From Mallotus nudiflorus (Eukaryota > Streptophyta > Magnoliopsida > Malpighiales > Euphorbiaceae), in assembly GCA_947683625.1 (NCBI GenBank), contig CANTUR010000166.1, forward strand, positions 6,651,001 to 6,715,000: a stretch of DNA of 64,000 nucleotides. Direction: 5' to 3'. How positions within the stretch are numbered: position 1 is the stretch's first letter; each line of letters begins with the position of its first letter. Shown here piece after piece: positions 1 through 10,046 of this stretch. The notes beneath the pieces are model-generated. The model saw nothing but the letters and a program-made list of their open reading frames with translations. It ran no database searches and was not told the origin of the DNA. A program made the translations under genes and the position numbers.

Positions 1-2138
1 GTGTTAACAGAGAACCGTTAGTGTTAGTGATATGCCTAATATGGGTCGCATTAGAAAAAGAAAATCCTTTTTTATTATCTAGTTTTTTAATTTTTGAAGA
101 AAATGTTCCCCTTCTCTAAGCTTTTCTTTTTTTCTATAATTTGGTTTATTCCGCATCAACTTATTATATTTTTTTACTAGTACATCAACTTATTTCCAAT
201 ACAATGTTTATCATTGTTAAGAAATTTACACTTGCAAAAATACAAAATTTCATAAATTATTTGAAATAATAAACAAACATTATAATAATAAAAAATATAT
301 ATAAAATATACCAATTTAATGTGGTTCTAAATAAGTTACATATACAATAAATTAACTATACGAAGCCAAAAATATATCCACTAGTTAACCATCATTGTTA
401 GGAAATCTAAGTTTATGGAAGTACGTGAAAATTATAAATTATTTGAGATAGTAAATAAATATGAAAATAATAGAATACATATATAAAATATACAAATCTA
501 ATGTGGTTATGAAATCAAAAGTATAAAAAATTTACACAGAAATGAATACTCAACTATTGAATTCAAGTATATTAAAATAAACTCACCTGGTAATTTATTC
601 CCATCAAAGAAAGTAACATATCTCTTGCATAAATACTAACAACGTAAGAGTTTATATCTAAAATATTATAATGTCACCCATGATGTTTTAACTTAATTTA
701 TTAGCGTTATTGATAATGTTGAATGCGATGGGACTACTATGATAATTTCTTTGGTACTTTGGATAAAAAAAAAAAAAAAAATTCTTTGGTACTGAGGAAA
801 CATCATCAAAAGAGGATGGAGGTGTAGAACATCTACAGGGAATGTCCACCATTAAGCCTAATGCTTTTCTAATCCTTTTATCACATATTATCCACCATTA
901 ATTTCTCTACCTAGTTGTTTCTGATAGATTTCATAAAGCATTAATTGATTTTTTTAAAAAATTCTGGTTCTATCTTTGTGTCTATCTATAAGGTTAAAAA
1001 TAAGAAGACTACCACGACTGATGATGGTGTTGGTGCAAAGTAAAACGATGGTCTGTCATTAGCTATCGCCTCAATATTAGCTTTCGTCTCATCAACTCTG
1101 GTAACCAAGAAGAAAGCTGAAATTTGTAGTCTTTAATAAAAAAAAAAAAAAGCTAATTCTTCTCTACTTAAGAATAAAAACCATAAATGAAATAACAATG
1201 GTGATACATAGTAATGACAACAATGAAAGGAGAACAATCTCACGGTGAAAATTAAGAAAAAGGACATTACGCTGGTGAAGTTAGTGTTTTATGAAAAGGT
1301 CCTGAGTTGAGATAGAAATAGTACATCTCTAAAAAGATACTTGTGGTCGAATAAAAAGACTTCAAGTAATTGAAAAATATTATTTGTATATGCAGGTACC
1401 AACTGCTAGCTATGTTGATAGGTTTTTAATGTATCAGTTGAAGTGAGGGTTTAAAATTACGTTTGGTTTAGTTAATTAAGACAGTGGATGAAAGGTTTTT
1501 TTAATTAATATAATTTAAGTGTTTGATAAAATTTTAAAATTAACAGTGATAATTATTTTCATTTAAAATATTTGTAAATTTAATAAATTTTATTTTAGAG
1601 TTTTTTTTATTTATATTTATTTTTTATTTATACTATTTTATTATTATTAAAAATAACTAATAATGTATAATTTTATTTAAATTAAATGTATGTAATTAAT
1701 TTTTTACATTTATAATTAAATAAATATTATTTTAAAATAGAATTAATTATTAAATAATTATAATATTTGTATCTATAATTTTTTATAAAATTATACAATA
1801 ATATTATATTTTAAAATTTATTTTTAAGCAATTTCTATTAATAATTTTAATAATATATAAATCAAATAATAATAAATTATTATTTATTACTATATAATAT
1901 TTTTAAATAACTTACATAATTTAAAATATTACAAAATATATATAAAATTATATTTACAAATAAATTGTATATTTAACAATCATTTGATATATTCACATCA
2001 ATAACTAATAAAAATTTATCAAATGCTAATAATTATCAGTTATTAATTATCTATTATTCATAACCTCTATTAGTTAGATGCTAAAAACAGCTGAATCAAC
2101 CATGTTCTAAATAGTTGATTTAGTAAAAATTTGTTTTT
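1..2138. other. AT-rich intergenic DNA, no gene seen
   Basis: No credible coding exon on either strand. The stretch is strongly AT-rich, most extremely from about 1490 to 2060. A degenerate direct duplication with a period of about 181 bp lies at roughly 211-345 and 392-525. Around 1547 and 2033 there are oppositely oriented copies of a gataattatt-like word, which may mark an old MITE, but I could not define its ends. The copia element begins at 2139. Confidence 0.7.
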
Positions 2139-2459
2139 TATTATGAATGTGAATGAACAATATATTGCTTGTGAACGAACAATATATTGCTTGTGAGAGA
2201 ATAGTACTCAAATAGTGAAAAGAAAATCTCTATATAAAGGGATTGAAATTCATTAATGAGAATGTTAAGATTAAGAAGAAGAAAATATAGATTACTCTCC
2301 AAATTCTTTCAATATTATAGTTCTCTAAATTCTCTCCAAACTCTTTCTAAATTCTCTCAAAATCATTCTACTATAAAATATTTTTCTTCTAGTTAAATAC
2401 TACTAAATTCAAGTTTAGTTCTATAACAAAATAAGTAATTCAATCTTTATTTCACAATA
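2139..2459 (+). repeat. 5' LTR of the copia element
   Basis: The LTR starts TATTATG and ends CACAATA, an imperfect inverted pair. It differs from the 3' LTR at three sites: c/t in the second copy of a short internal repeat, t/g in the purine-rich segment, and t/c in the penultimate base. It contains two tandem copies of a 22-bp unit starting gtgaatgaac at about 2149, then a TATA box at 2231. The end was set where the two LTR copies stop matching. The 3' copy ends in canonical CA, the 5' copy in TA. Confidence 0.92.
2231..2238 (+). promoter_or_regulatory. LTR TATA box
   Basis: The word tatataaa follows ctc and precedes gggattg in the 5' LTR, about 90 bp from the LTR start. The same site occurs in the 3' LTR. 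It is the likely core promoter for genomic RNA, with the remaining ~220 bp of LTR forming R and U5. Confidence 0.6.
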
Positions 2460-2483
2460 CGTTATCAACACGAGGAGCTCTCG
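2460..2483 (+). other. Primer-binding region
   Basis: Directly after the 5' LTR comes cgttatcaacacgagg. Its position marks it as the minus-strand primer site. It does not match the usual initiator-tRNA-Met complement (TGGTATCAGAGC) except for the short tatca core, so another tRNA or an internal tRNA site is likely used. I recall similar gttatcagcacgag segments in other plant copia elements, but this is memory, not a search. Confidence 0.55.
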
Positions 2484-2553
2484 ATCAAAACAATAAGGTA
2501 CATATTTCTTAATATTTAATATTTATGAATATATTAGTTGATTATATATTATC

Positions 2554-2802
2554 ATGGATGGCTATGCCTCCTACTAATTTATATATTTATATTTATTTCT
2601 TCAATCTAACTTTATATTAATTGTTATTTTTATTTTGTTTTACTAACTACACCATTGATGCAAATATTGCTAGAAATGGTTCTAACCTTATGGATGGCTA
2701 TGCCTCCTATCAATTTATATTTATGCACATTTATTTTTTATTATTTATGTTAATGGAAGGCTATACCCCATTTTATATTAATGGACGGTTTTGCCCCATA
2801 TT
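2554..2802 (+). repeat. Degenerate leader repeats (ATGGAYGGCTATGCC type)
   Basis: The untranslated leader holds four related copies of an atggayggctatgccyc word, starting at 2554, 2690, 2753 and 2781. The first two are nearly identical; the last two are diverged (gaaggctatacccca, gacggttttgcccca). Each contains an ATG, so they also supply upstream start codons before gag. Confidence 0.7.
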
Positions 2803-2975
2803 TATACATATCGTTATGTTAACTCACTTGCTATAAATAATCATATCAACATTATTTATTGATTTTACTTTATATAATTTATTTCTCAATATATTATATT
2901 AAAAAAAAAAATTCTAACGGCTATATTTTTATTACCAACGGTAAAATAACGGTAATAAACGGCTATATTTTTCAT

Positions 2976-2984
2976 TATAAATAG
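2976..2984 (+). promoter_or_regulatory. Possible internal TATA element upstream of gag
   Basis: The word tataaatag lies in the leader, followed by a pyrimidine-rich stretch (tctctttctctc) about 50 bp downstream, an arrangement resembling a plant core promoter and initiator. Two direct copies of acggctatattttt (2917-2930, 2959-2972) lie just upstream. Whether it drives transcription is not known from the sequence. Confidence 0.3.
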
Positions 2985-3308
2985 ATGAGCTATAAATGTT
3001 ATTCATTCACACAAATTCATACATTTTCTCTTTCTCTCTTTACTTTACATTGTAAACATGATTTGGTATATTTATATTTGTGTTTTGATCATGACTATTA
3101 TAATAGTTTTAGGAATAATTAATATGGAAGATGATTTTCTATTTGATATAATTTTAAGTATTATTGTATCATTTTTTGTACCACTATTATTTCTTGCAAT
3201 ATTCATTCATGATATAATTAATTAGTAAACTCTGATCATGTTTGATTTTTTTAGTAGTCATCAAATTTATGAATTCTAATTGAGTTATTTTTTTTATTAG
3301 TTATCATA

Positions 3309-4313
3309 ATGACAAATCTAGCAAAGCTTGAGTTCGTTGCCCTTGACATCACGGGAAAAAATTATATGTCTTGGATTCTAGATGTAGAGATGCATCTTCA
3401 ATCAATGGGGTTAATTGATACCATAAAAGAAAATAATAACACCTCATTGCAAGATAAGGCCAAGTCTATAATTTTTCTCCGTCGTCATCTTGATGAAGGA
3501 TTAAAATGTGAATATTTGACTGTCAAAGATCCAAGTGTTCTTTGGAAGGATCTAAAAGACAGATATGATCATCAAAGAGATGTAATACTACCAGTAGTCA
3601 CTGATGAATGGAGAGCTTTACGCTTTCAAGATTTCAAAAAAGTGAGTGACTATAATTCTGCAATGTTCAGAATAGTATCACAATTAAAATTTTGTGGACA
3701 GACAGTCACAGATGAGGATATGCTGGAGAAAACTTACTCCACATTTCATGCATCAAATGTTACACTGCAACAACAATATAGGATGCAGAGATTTAAAAAA
3801 TATTCTGAACTAATTTCATGCCTACTGGTAGCTGAGAAAAATAATGAACTCTTGATGAAAAATCATCAATCCCGTCCCACTGGCTCAATAGCATTTCCAG
3901 AAGCAAATGTTATAAATTATTCCAGATATAAAAATTACAATAGCCGTGGACGTGGGAGAGGTAGAGGTCGTGGACGTGGAAGAGGTCAATTCTTTGGCCA
4001 TGGTCGTGGAAATAAATATAATAATACTCCACAACAAACTCAGACTCAACCTCAAAAGAAGTTAAAATCAGTCATCAGTGGTGTTCAAGAAAGGCCTCAA
4101 TATAAGTCTGAAACTGTGTGTTTCAGATGTGGTAGTAAAGGACACTGGTCACGAATTTGTCGAACACCACCACATCTTTGCCAACTTTATAAGGCATCAT
4201 TGAAAGGCAAAGAAAATGAAATAAACTTCAATGAGCATCATACTCATGTTAATGATACAACTCATTTAGATGTTTCTGATTTTACTGATGATTTTACTGA
4301 CAATGGAAATTGA
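3309..4313 (+). CDS. gag: Copia gag (capsid/nucleocapsid) protein
   Basis: The 334-residue frame begins at an ATG and ends at TGA 4311-4313. The N-terminal two thirds is a copia-type gag polypeptide (UBN2-like), which forms the virus-like particle in the cytoplasm. Residues about 214-230 are an almost pure RG repeat, an RNA-binding RGG-type tract. A CCHC zinc knuckle (C-x2-C-x4-H-x4-C, starting CFRCGSKGHW) follows near residue 270 and would bind genomic RNA. The tail is acidic. The frame is intact. Unlike many copia elements, gag is not in frame with pol: the pol frame starts 164 nt after the gag stop in another frame. Confidence 0.9.
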   Translation: MTNLAKLEFVALDITGKNYMSWILDVEMHLQSMGLIDTIKENNNTSLQDKAKSIIFLRRHLDEGLKCEYLTVKDPSVLWKDLKDRYDHQRDVILPVVTDEWRALRFQDFKKVSDYNSAMFRIVSQLKFCGQTVTDEDMLEKTYSTFHASNVTLQQQYRMQRFKKYSELISCLLVAEKNNELLMKNHQSRPTGSIAFPEANVINYSRYKNYNSRGRGRGRGRGRGRGQFFGHGRGNKYNNTPQQTQTQPQKKLKSVISGVQERPQYKSETVCFRCGSKGHWSRICRTPPHLCQLYKASLKGKENEINFNEHHTHVNDTTHLDVSDFTDDFTDNGN

Positions 4314-4477
4314 GACATCTATAATTTTAAGTATATTGTTATTACTTATTTGATTCTGAAGAATATGTTATTGTTATGTATGTTATTTTTAAATTAAATA
4401 AAATGTCCTACTTTATAATTATTTTATGTTTTTACCTTAATTGATTAATTTTGTGTTTATCTATTTTGAAGTTTAAT
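4314..4477 (+). other. gag-pol spacer
   Basis: This 164-nt, very AT-rich spacer separates the gag stop from the first ATG of pol and the frame changes across it. In the pol frame the last stop is at 4442-4444. The segment ends ttttgaag just before the pol ATG, which could be a 3' splice site, so a spliced Gag-Pol message is one way to express pol. Re-initiation or an internal promoter are alternatives. Confidence 0.4.
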
Positions 4478-7400
4478 ATGGATTGTACTCAACATAAAGA
4501 CAATATTGGAGATCTCTGCATACCAGATAGTGGTACTACACATACTATCTTGAAAAATAGAGATTATTTCTCTGAAATAAAGCTCACAAAGGCAGTTGTA
4601 AAAACAATATCAGGTCTTGTAGATATGATTGAAGGAATTGGCAAAGCTAAATTTATGTTACCAAATGGAACAAAGTTTATAATTGATGAAGCTTTGTTTT
4701 CACCAAAATCAACAAGAAATTTGTTGAGTTTTGATGACATATATCGAAATGGGTGTGATACCCAATCTATTACTATAAATGGTAACAAATATTTAAATAT
4801 AGTTTCTTATGAATCAGGAAAAATGCAAGTATTGGAAAGACTGCCAAAACTCCCTACTGGATTGCATTACATGCATATACATGTAATTGAATCAAATATG
4901 GCAGTAAAAGAAAAATCTTATGATCCTTCAATAATAAATTTATGGCATGACAGATTAGGTCATCCTGGATCAGTAATGATGCGAAGGATAATTGAGAATT
5001 CACATGGGCATCCCTTGAAGGGGCAAAGAATTCCTCAATCAAATGAAATGCCATGTACAGCTTGTTCTCTTGGAAAATTAATCTTGAGACCTTCACCATC
5101 TAAAATTCAAAATGAATCACCTATGTTTCTTGAAAGAATTCAAGGTGATATATGTGGGCCAATTCACCCACCATGTGGACCATTCAGATATTTTATGGTA
5201 TTAATTGATGCATCTAGTAGATGGTCACATGTTTGTCTATTGTCAACTCGTAATGTTGCATTTGCAAGGTTGCTTGCTGAAATTATTAAATTACGAGCAC
5301 AATTCCCTGATTATACAATCAAGAGGGTAAGACTTGATAATGCTGGTGAATTTACATCTCAAGCATTCAATGATTATTGTATGTCTACTGGGATCATTGT
5401 TGAGCATCCCGTTGCCCATGTACATACTCAAAATGGTTTAGCTGAATCATTGATTAAACGACTTCAGTTTATTGCTAGACCATTAATAATGAGAACAAAG
5501 CTTCCCATTTCAGTTTGGGGTCATGCAATCCTACATGCTGCTTCATTAATTCGCATCAGACCTAGTGCATATCATAAATACTCCCCACTACAATTGGCAT
5601 TTGGTCAAGAGCCAAATATTTTCCATCTCAAAATTTTTGGTTGTGCAGTATATATACCCATTGCGCCACCTCAGCGCATAAAAATGGGTCCTCAACGAAG
5701 ATTGGGAATTTATGTTGGGTTTGAAACACCCTCGATTATTAGATATCTTGAACCTCTAACTGATGATGTTTTTACAGCACGTTTTGCTGATTGCCAATTT
5801 AATGAGGTTGTTTTCCCAACATTAGGAAAAGGGGAGAAAGAAGTGAAAAGGGATATTTCATGGAATGAACCATCATTATTGCATCTGGATCCTCACACAA
5901 AACAATGTCAATTAGAAGTGCAAAAGATTGTGCACTTACAAGCAATTGCAAATCAATTGCCAGATGCATTTACTGATACAAAAAAAGTGACTAAATCATA
6001 TATACCAGCAGCCAATGCTCCTGCTCGTATTGAAATTCCAGAAATAAAATCTGAGAATAAAGACACTCATGAGTCTAAAACACGCCAGAAGCGTGGAAGA
6101 CCAATTGGTTCTAAGGATAAAAATCCTCGAAAGAGAAAGGGAGTAGATAATCATATTGATAACAAGGAAAATATCCCTGAAGAAATAGAAAATAAAGAAA
6201 GTCATGAAACATTATCATATACTGTTGCATGTGAAATCATAAATGACAAAGATGATCCTGAACCAAAATCAGTCATGGAATGTCAAAATAGGCATGATTG
6301 GATAAAATGGAAAGATGCTATGCAGGTTGAATTGGACTCACTAAACAAACGAAATGTTTTTGGGCCAATTATTCCTATGCCTAAAAATGTGAAACCTGTA
6401 GGATACAAGTGGGTCTTTGTACGAAAGAGAAATGAGAAAAATGGAATAATAAGGTACAAAGCTAGACTTGTAGCTCAAGGTTTTTCACAAAGGCCAGGAA
6501 TTGATTATGATGAAACGTATTCTCCTGTTATGGATACAATTACGTTCAGGTATCTGATTAGCCTAGTAGTTTCTAAGAAATTAGAAATGCGTCTTATGGA
6601 TGTTGTGACTGCTTATTTGTATGGATCACTTGATAGTGACATTTATATGAAAATCCCTGAAGGATTTAAAATGCCTGAAGCATTAAGTACAAAACCCAAA
6701 GAAATGTATTCGATCAAGCTCCAGAGATCTTTATATGGGTTAAAACAGTCTGGGCGCATGTGGTATAATCGTTTAAGCGATTATTTGATTAATAAAGGAT
6801 ATGTGAGTAATATTGTTTGCCCATGCATTTTTATTAAGAAAACAATATCCGGATTTGTGATTATAGCTGTATATGTTGATGATTTGAATATCATTGGAAC
6901 AGAAAATGAGATCCATGAAGCAACAGTATACTTAAAGGAAGAATTTGAAATGAAAGATCTTGGAAAAACCAAGTATTGCCTTGGTTTACAAATTGAGCAA
7001 ATGCACAATGGGATATTTGTGCATCAATCAAATTACACAGAAAAGATCTTGAAACGCTTTAATATGGATAAAGCAAATCCTTTAAGTACTTCAATGGTCG
7101 TTAGATCACTCAATATTGAAACTGATCCATTTCGACCCTGTGAAGAAAATGAAGAAATTCTTGGTCCTGAATTTCCATATCTCAGTGCCATTGGAGCTCT
7201 AATGTATCTTGCTAATTGTACTAGACCTGACATTTCTTTTGCAGTTAATTTATTAGCGAGGTTCAGTTCAGCTCCAACAAAAAGGCATTGGAAAGGGGTC
7301 AAACATATACTTCGATACCTTCGAGGAAATGTTGATTTGGGTTTATTTTATTCTAACAATTCAAAACAAGAATTGATTGGTTATGCAGATGCAGGGCATT

Positions 7401-7870
7401 TATCTGATCCTCATAAAGCGAAATCTCAAACAGGCTATGTGTTCACAAATAATGGAACTGCAATTTCTTGGCGTTCCCAGAAACAAACGCTTGTCACTAC
7501 TTCCTCAAATCATTCTGAAATTATTGCACTACATGAAGCAAGTAGAGAGTGTGTGTGGCTTAGATCAATGACACATCATATTGAAGAATCTTGTGGTTTT
7601 CCAGTCAACAAAAGTCCAATAATTTTATATGAAGATAATGCAGCATGCATTGTACAGTTAAGGGAAGGATATATCAAAAGTGATAGAACCAAACATATAC
7701 CTCCAAGATTCTTTTCATACACTCAAGAGCTAATAAAAGACAATCATATAGATATCAAGTATATTCAGTCTAGCCAGAATTCAGCTGATCTTTTCACAAA
7801 GGCACTTCCAACTGCAATCTTTAGAAAGCACGTTCATGATATTGGAATGCGACATCTACATACTATGTGA
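4478..7870 (+). CDS. pol: Copia pol polyprotein (protease, integrase, RT, RNase H)
   Basis: From the first ATG the frame runs 1130 codons to TGA with no internal stop. Domains in order: aspartic protease with a DSGTTH active-site motif near residue 17; a GAG-pre-integrase zinc-binding HHCC segment (HDRLGHPG ... CTAC) near 155-200; integrase core with the D, D, E signature (GDICGP, DNAGEF, NGLAES); a lysine- and arginine-rich linker; copia-type reverse transcriptase starting near 620 with the catalytic YVDD at codon 799; and RNase H with YADAG, an E in SSNHSEI and LYEDNAAC. All key catalytic residues seem present, so the polyprotein may be functional. The frame is open further upstream to 4445 without an ATG. 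Confidence 0.93.
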   Translation: MDCTQHKDNIGDLCIPDSGTTHTILKNRDYFSEIKLTKAVVKTISGLVDMIEGIGKAKFMLPNGTKFIIDEALFSPKSTRNLLSFDDIYRNGCDTQSITINGNKYLNIVSYESGKMQVLERLPKLPTGLHYMHIHVIESNMAVKEKSYDPSIINLWHDRLGHPGSVMMRRIIENSHGHPLKGQRIPQSNEMPCTACSLGKLILRPSPSKIQNESPMFLERIQGDICGPIHPPCGPFRYFMVLIDASSRWSHVCLLSTRNVAFARLLAEIIKLRAQFPDYTIKRVRLDNAGEFTSQAFNDYCMSTGIIVEHPVAHVHTQNGLAESLIKRLQFIARPLIMRTKLPISVWGHAILHAASLIRIRPSAYHKYSPLQLAFGQEPNIFHLKIFGCAVYIPIAPPQRIKMGPQRRLGIYVGFETPSIIRYLEPLTDDVFTARFADCQFNEVVFPTLGKGEKEVKRDISWNEPSLLHLDPHTKQCQLEVQKIVHLQAIANQLPDAFTDTKKVTKSYIPAANAPARIEIPEIKSENKDTHESKTRQKRGRPIGSKDKNPRKRKGVDNHIDNKENIPEEIENKESHETLSYTVACEIINDKDDPEPKSVMECQNRHDWIKWKDAMQVELDSLNKRNVFGPIIPMPKNVKPVGYKWVFVRKRNEKNGIIRYKARLVAQGFSQRPGIDYDETYSPVMDTITFRYLISLVVSKKLEMRLMDVVTAYLYGSLDSDIYMKIPEGFKMPEALSTKPKEMYSIKLQRSLYGLKQSGRMWYNRLSDYLINKGYVSNIVCPCIFIKKTISGFVIIAVYVDDLNIIGTENEIHEATVYLKEEFEMKDLGKTKYCLGLQIEQMHNGIFVHQSNYTEKILKRFNMDKANPLSTSMVVRSLNIETDPFRPCEENEEILGPEFPYLSAIGALMYLANCTRPDISFAVNLLARFSSAPTKRHWKGVKHILRYLRGNVDLGLFYSNNSKQELIGYADAGHLSDPHKAKSQTGYVFTNNGTAISWRSQKQTLVTTSSNHSEIIALHEASRECVWLRSMTHHIEESCGFPVNKSPIILYEDNAACIVQLREGYIKSDRTKHIPPRFFSYTQELIKDNHIDIKYIQSSQNSADLFTKALPTAIFRKHVHDIGMRHLHTM

Positions 7871-7937
7871 AGGAAGATTATACATATCAACTTGAGGGGG
7901 AGAATATCATGCACTGTACTCTTTTTCCTTAAGCTAA

Positions 7938-7981
7938 AGTTTTTCCCACTGGGTTTTATTTAGCAAGGTTTTAACGAGGCA
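7938..7981 (+). promoter_or_regulatory. Conserved copia 3' motif
   Basis: Downstream of pol lies tttttcccactgggtttt followed by aaggttttaacgaggca. I recognise this as a motif recurring near the 3' end of plant copia elements just before the polypurine tract. A first G-rich purine block (gagggggag) precedes it near 7895. Function is not established by the sequence; a cis-acting RNA or replication role is the usual suggestion. Confidence 0.45.
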
Positions 7982-8000
7982 GTTGCAAAATATTGTTATT

Positions 8001-8010
8001 CAAGGGGGAG
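8001..8010 (+). other. Polypurine tract
   Basis: The run caagggggag abuts the start of the 3' LTR at 8011, the position of the plus-strand primer in LTR retrotransposons. A second similar purine block lies about 105 bp upstream. Confidence 0.8.
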
Positions 8011-8331
8011 TATTATGAATGTGAATGAACAATATATTGCTTGTGAATGAACAATATATTGCTTGTGAGAGAATAGTACTCAAATAGTGAAAAGAAAATC
8101 TCTATATAAAGGGATTGAAATTCATTAATGAGAATGTTAAGATTAAGAAGAAGAAAAGATAGATTACTCTCCAAATTCTTTCAATATTATAGTTCTCTAA
8201 ATTCTCTCCAAACTCTTTCTAAATTCTCTCAAAATCATTCTACTATAAAATATTTTTCTTCTAGTTAAATACTACTAAATTCAAGTTTAGTTCTATAACA
8301 AAATAAGTAATTCAATCTTTATTTCACAACA
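8011..8331 (+). repeat. 3' LTR of the copia element
   Basis: It is the same length as the 5' LTR and matches it at 318 of 321 positions. It carries the same 22-bp tandem unit and TATA box, and ends CACAACA. A long T run follows immediately. Confidence 0.92.
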
Positions 8332-10046
8332 TTTTTTTTTTTTTTGTTAGAAAAAAGAAAGACTTATTAGCATTTCGCTGAGAACGTTAGGAACACAAAT
8401 GCAGAAGAAAAAAAAAAAGAATGAAGGTATCACCTTCTTGTGCACGTCTTGCAAAATATCTGAGGTACAAACATCAGCAGCGCAAGACATTGCTTAAATA
8501 TCTTGTAATTTGGCTAATAATTTAATAAAAAAGAATCAAACCGTACAACATGACCAAAGTTGGTTGTTGGAACGTGTATGGTTTCCATTGCAATCCTTGA
8601 TATTTCTGAATCAGTAGACTTAATCCCTAAAGTGTGATAAACTTTGCACTCCAGTCCTTGCATACAAAAAAATTCTTATTACAGTCCATTTATTATATAT
8701 ATTAAATATAAATTATTAAATTGATATTTATTTAACTATAGTTATGATTAATTTTTATACATTACCACTTTAATTTAAATCAATGACTATTGAATGGAAA
8801 TGAATTTTACGGTTTTTAATTTTATTTAAATAAATATTACATTGATATTTAGCTAACTATAATTATTGATTAATTATTGTATATTTATAATTTAATTTAA
8901 ATCAAGACTACTGAATAAAGATTAATTTAATAGTTTTTAATTTTATTTATATAAATATATAAATACATACTAAAAAAATTTCCAAATAAAAACACCAAAA
9001 TTACAGTATTTTAATCTCTAATTTTTATATTAAAAACATTTTCCAATATTTAATATTTTATTTCATTTAATCCTTTTAACAGAAAATACAACTTCAATTT
9101 AGATTTTGAGTCTCAAAAATCTAAATTGTACACTTTGAATTAGAAAAACTTTAATATTTTAAAATGCTAATATAAAAACAACAAAGATTAAGTTAATAAT
9201 TTTCATAAGCTTCATGAGCGCATTAATAATCAATCCTTTTATTTTCTTGTAAAATTCCACTTGATTTTTTTTAAATGCTACTGAAAGTTATTTAGCCATT
9301 TAAGTTAGAGTTTATTGAAATATTATTTCTTTTCGAGAGTCTTTTTTATCATTTATTTTAGTCTCATTCCTTCTATCTTTATTTTATTTTATTTTTTTAA
9401 AAATAAAAATAAGACTTTCTTTTCCGGAATATCAGCATATTAAAAAATTGCTAATAAAGAAATAAATTCAATAATCATTTAGTAGAAATATGTAGTCCAT
9501 TAATATTTAATAAAAACTTAAAAAAGGAAACAAACGTAAAGGTTAGGAAATAGGCTGCGTGTACACCAGAGAACGCGAAACGTTACATAAGACCAAATTT
9601 TCAAGCAATTATTATACGACGAAAGACGTGGCTAATTGTAAAAGCGAAACGTGTCCGTTTGCTAACCATTACATCTTTTCTCTACCGTAGTTAGTTTGCC
9701 TAACCGCCTCAGCTCCAAGTCTTGGATCGGCTTTTCTCTCTTTCAGCGGCTTTTCAAGTATTGTTTCACAAACAGCTTAAATAACAGAACAGCGGCGGCT
9801 GCGCCAAAGCTGCAGCCTGCATGCTGCAGTGAAACAGCGGCTGTCCCCGAAACAGAGAAAGCGATATTTTATTTACCATCTAGGAGAATCCGAATCACGG
9901 CATTTTAAAATTAAAAAAAAAAGAAAAAAAGAAAAAGAAAAAATAATAATAAAAAATCGAAAAACTGAAAATATCTGCATAAAAAGCACGACTCGAATTA
10001 CGTGTATAGATCAAGTGGGGGCATCTTCCTATAGTCTCCCCCACAC
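8332..10046. other. Intergenic AT-rich DNA with a 121-bp tandem duplication
   Basis: No coding exon is supported. A 121-bp unit beginning attgatattta is repeated in tandem at about 8720-8840 and 8841-8965, with moderate divergence. The segment 9680-9900 is less AT-rich and holds short open frames without recognisable domains; it probably lies in the promoter of the transcript proposed to start near 10.07 kb. Confidence 0.6.

Larger units (their letters stand above)
2139..8331 (+). mobile_element. Ty1/copia LTR retrotransposon, apparently full length
   Basis: Two 321-bp LTRs (2139-2459 and 8011-8331) enclose a primer-binding region, an 850-bp leader, a gag reading frame, a pol reading frame and a polypurine tract. 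Pol has the order protease, integrase, reverse transcriptase, RNase H, which defines Ty1/copia. Neither reading frame contains a premature stop. The LTRs differ at only 3 of 321 positions, so the insertion is recent. A 5-bp target duplication of T residues (2134-2138 and 8332-8336) is possible but weak evidence, because the 3' flank is a long T run. I did not assign a lineage. The element lies well away from the genes in the window. Confidence 0.93.

Noticed and set aside
1490..2060. Very AT-rich block with inverted gataattatt words, possible MITE
   Set aside because: The inverted parts do not keep the same order, and no terminal repeat or target duplication could be defined.
2621..2836. 71-codon frame in the copia leader
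   Set aside because: It is produced by the repeated leader words, has no domain, and starts at a non-ATG codon.
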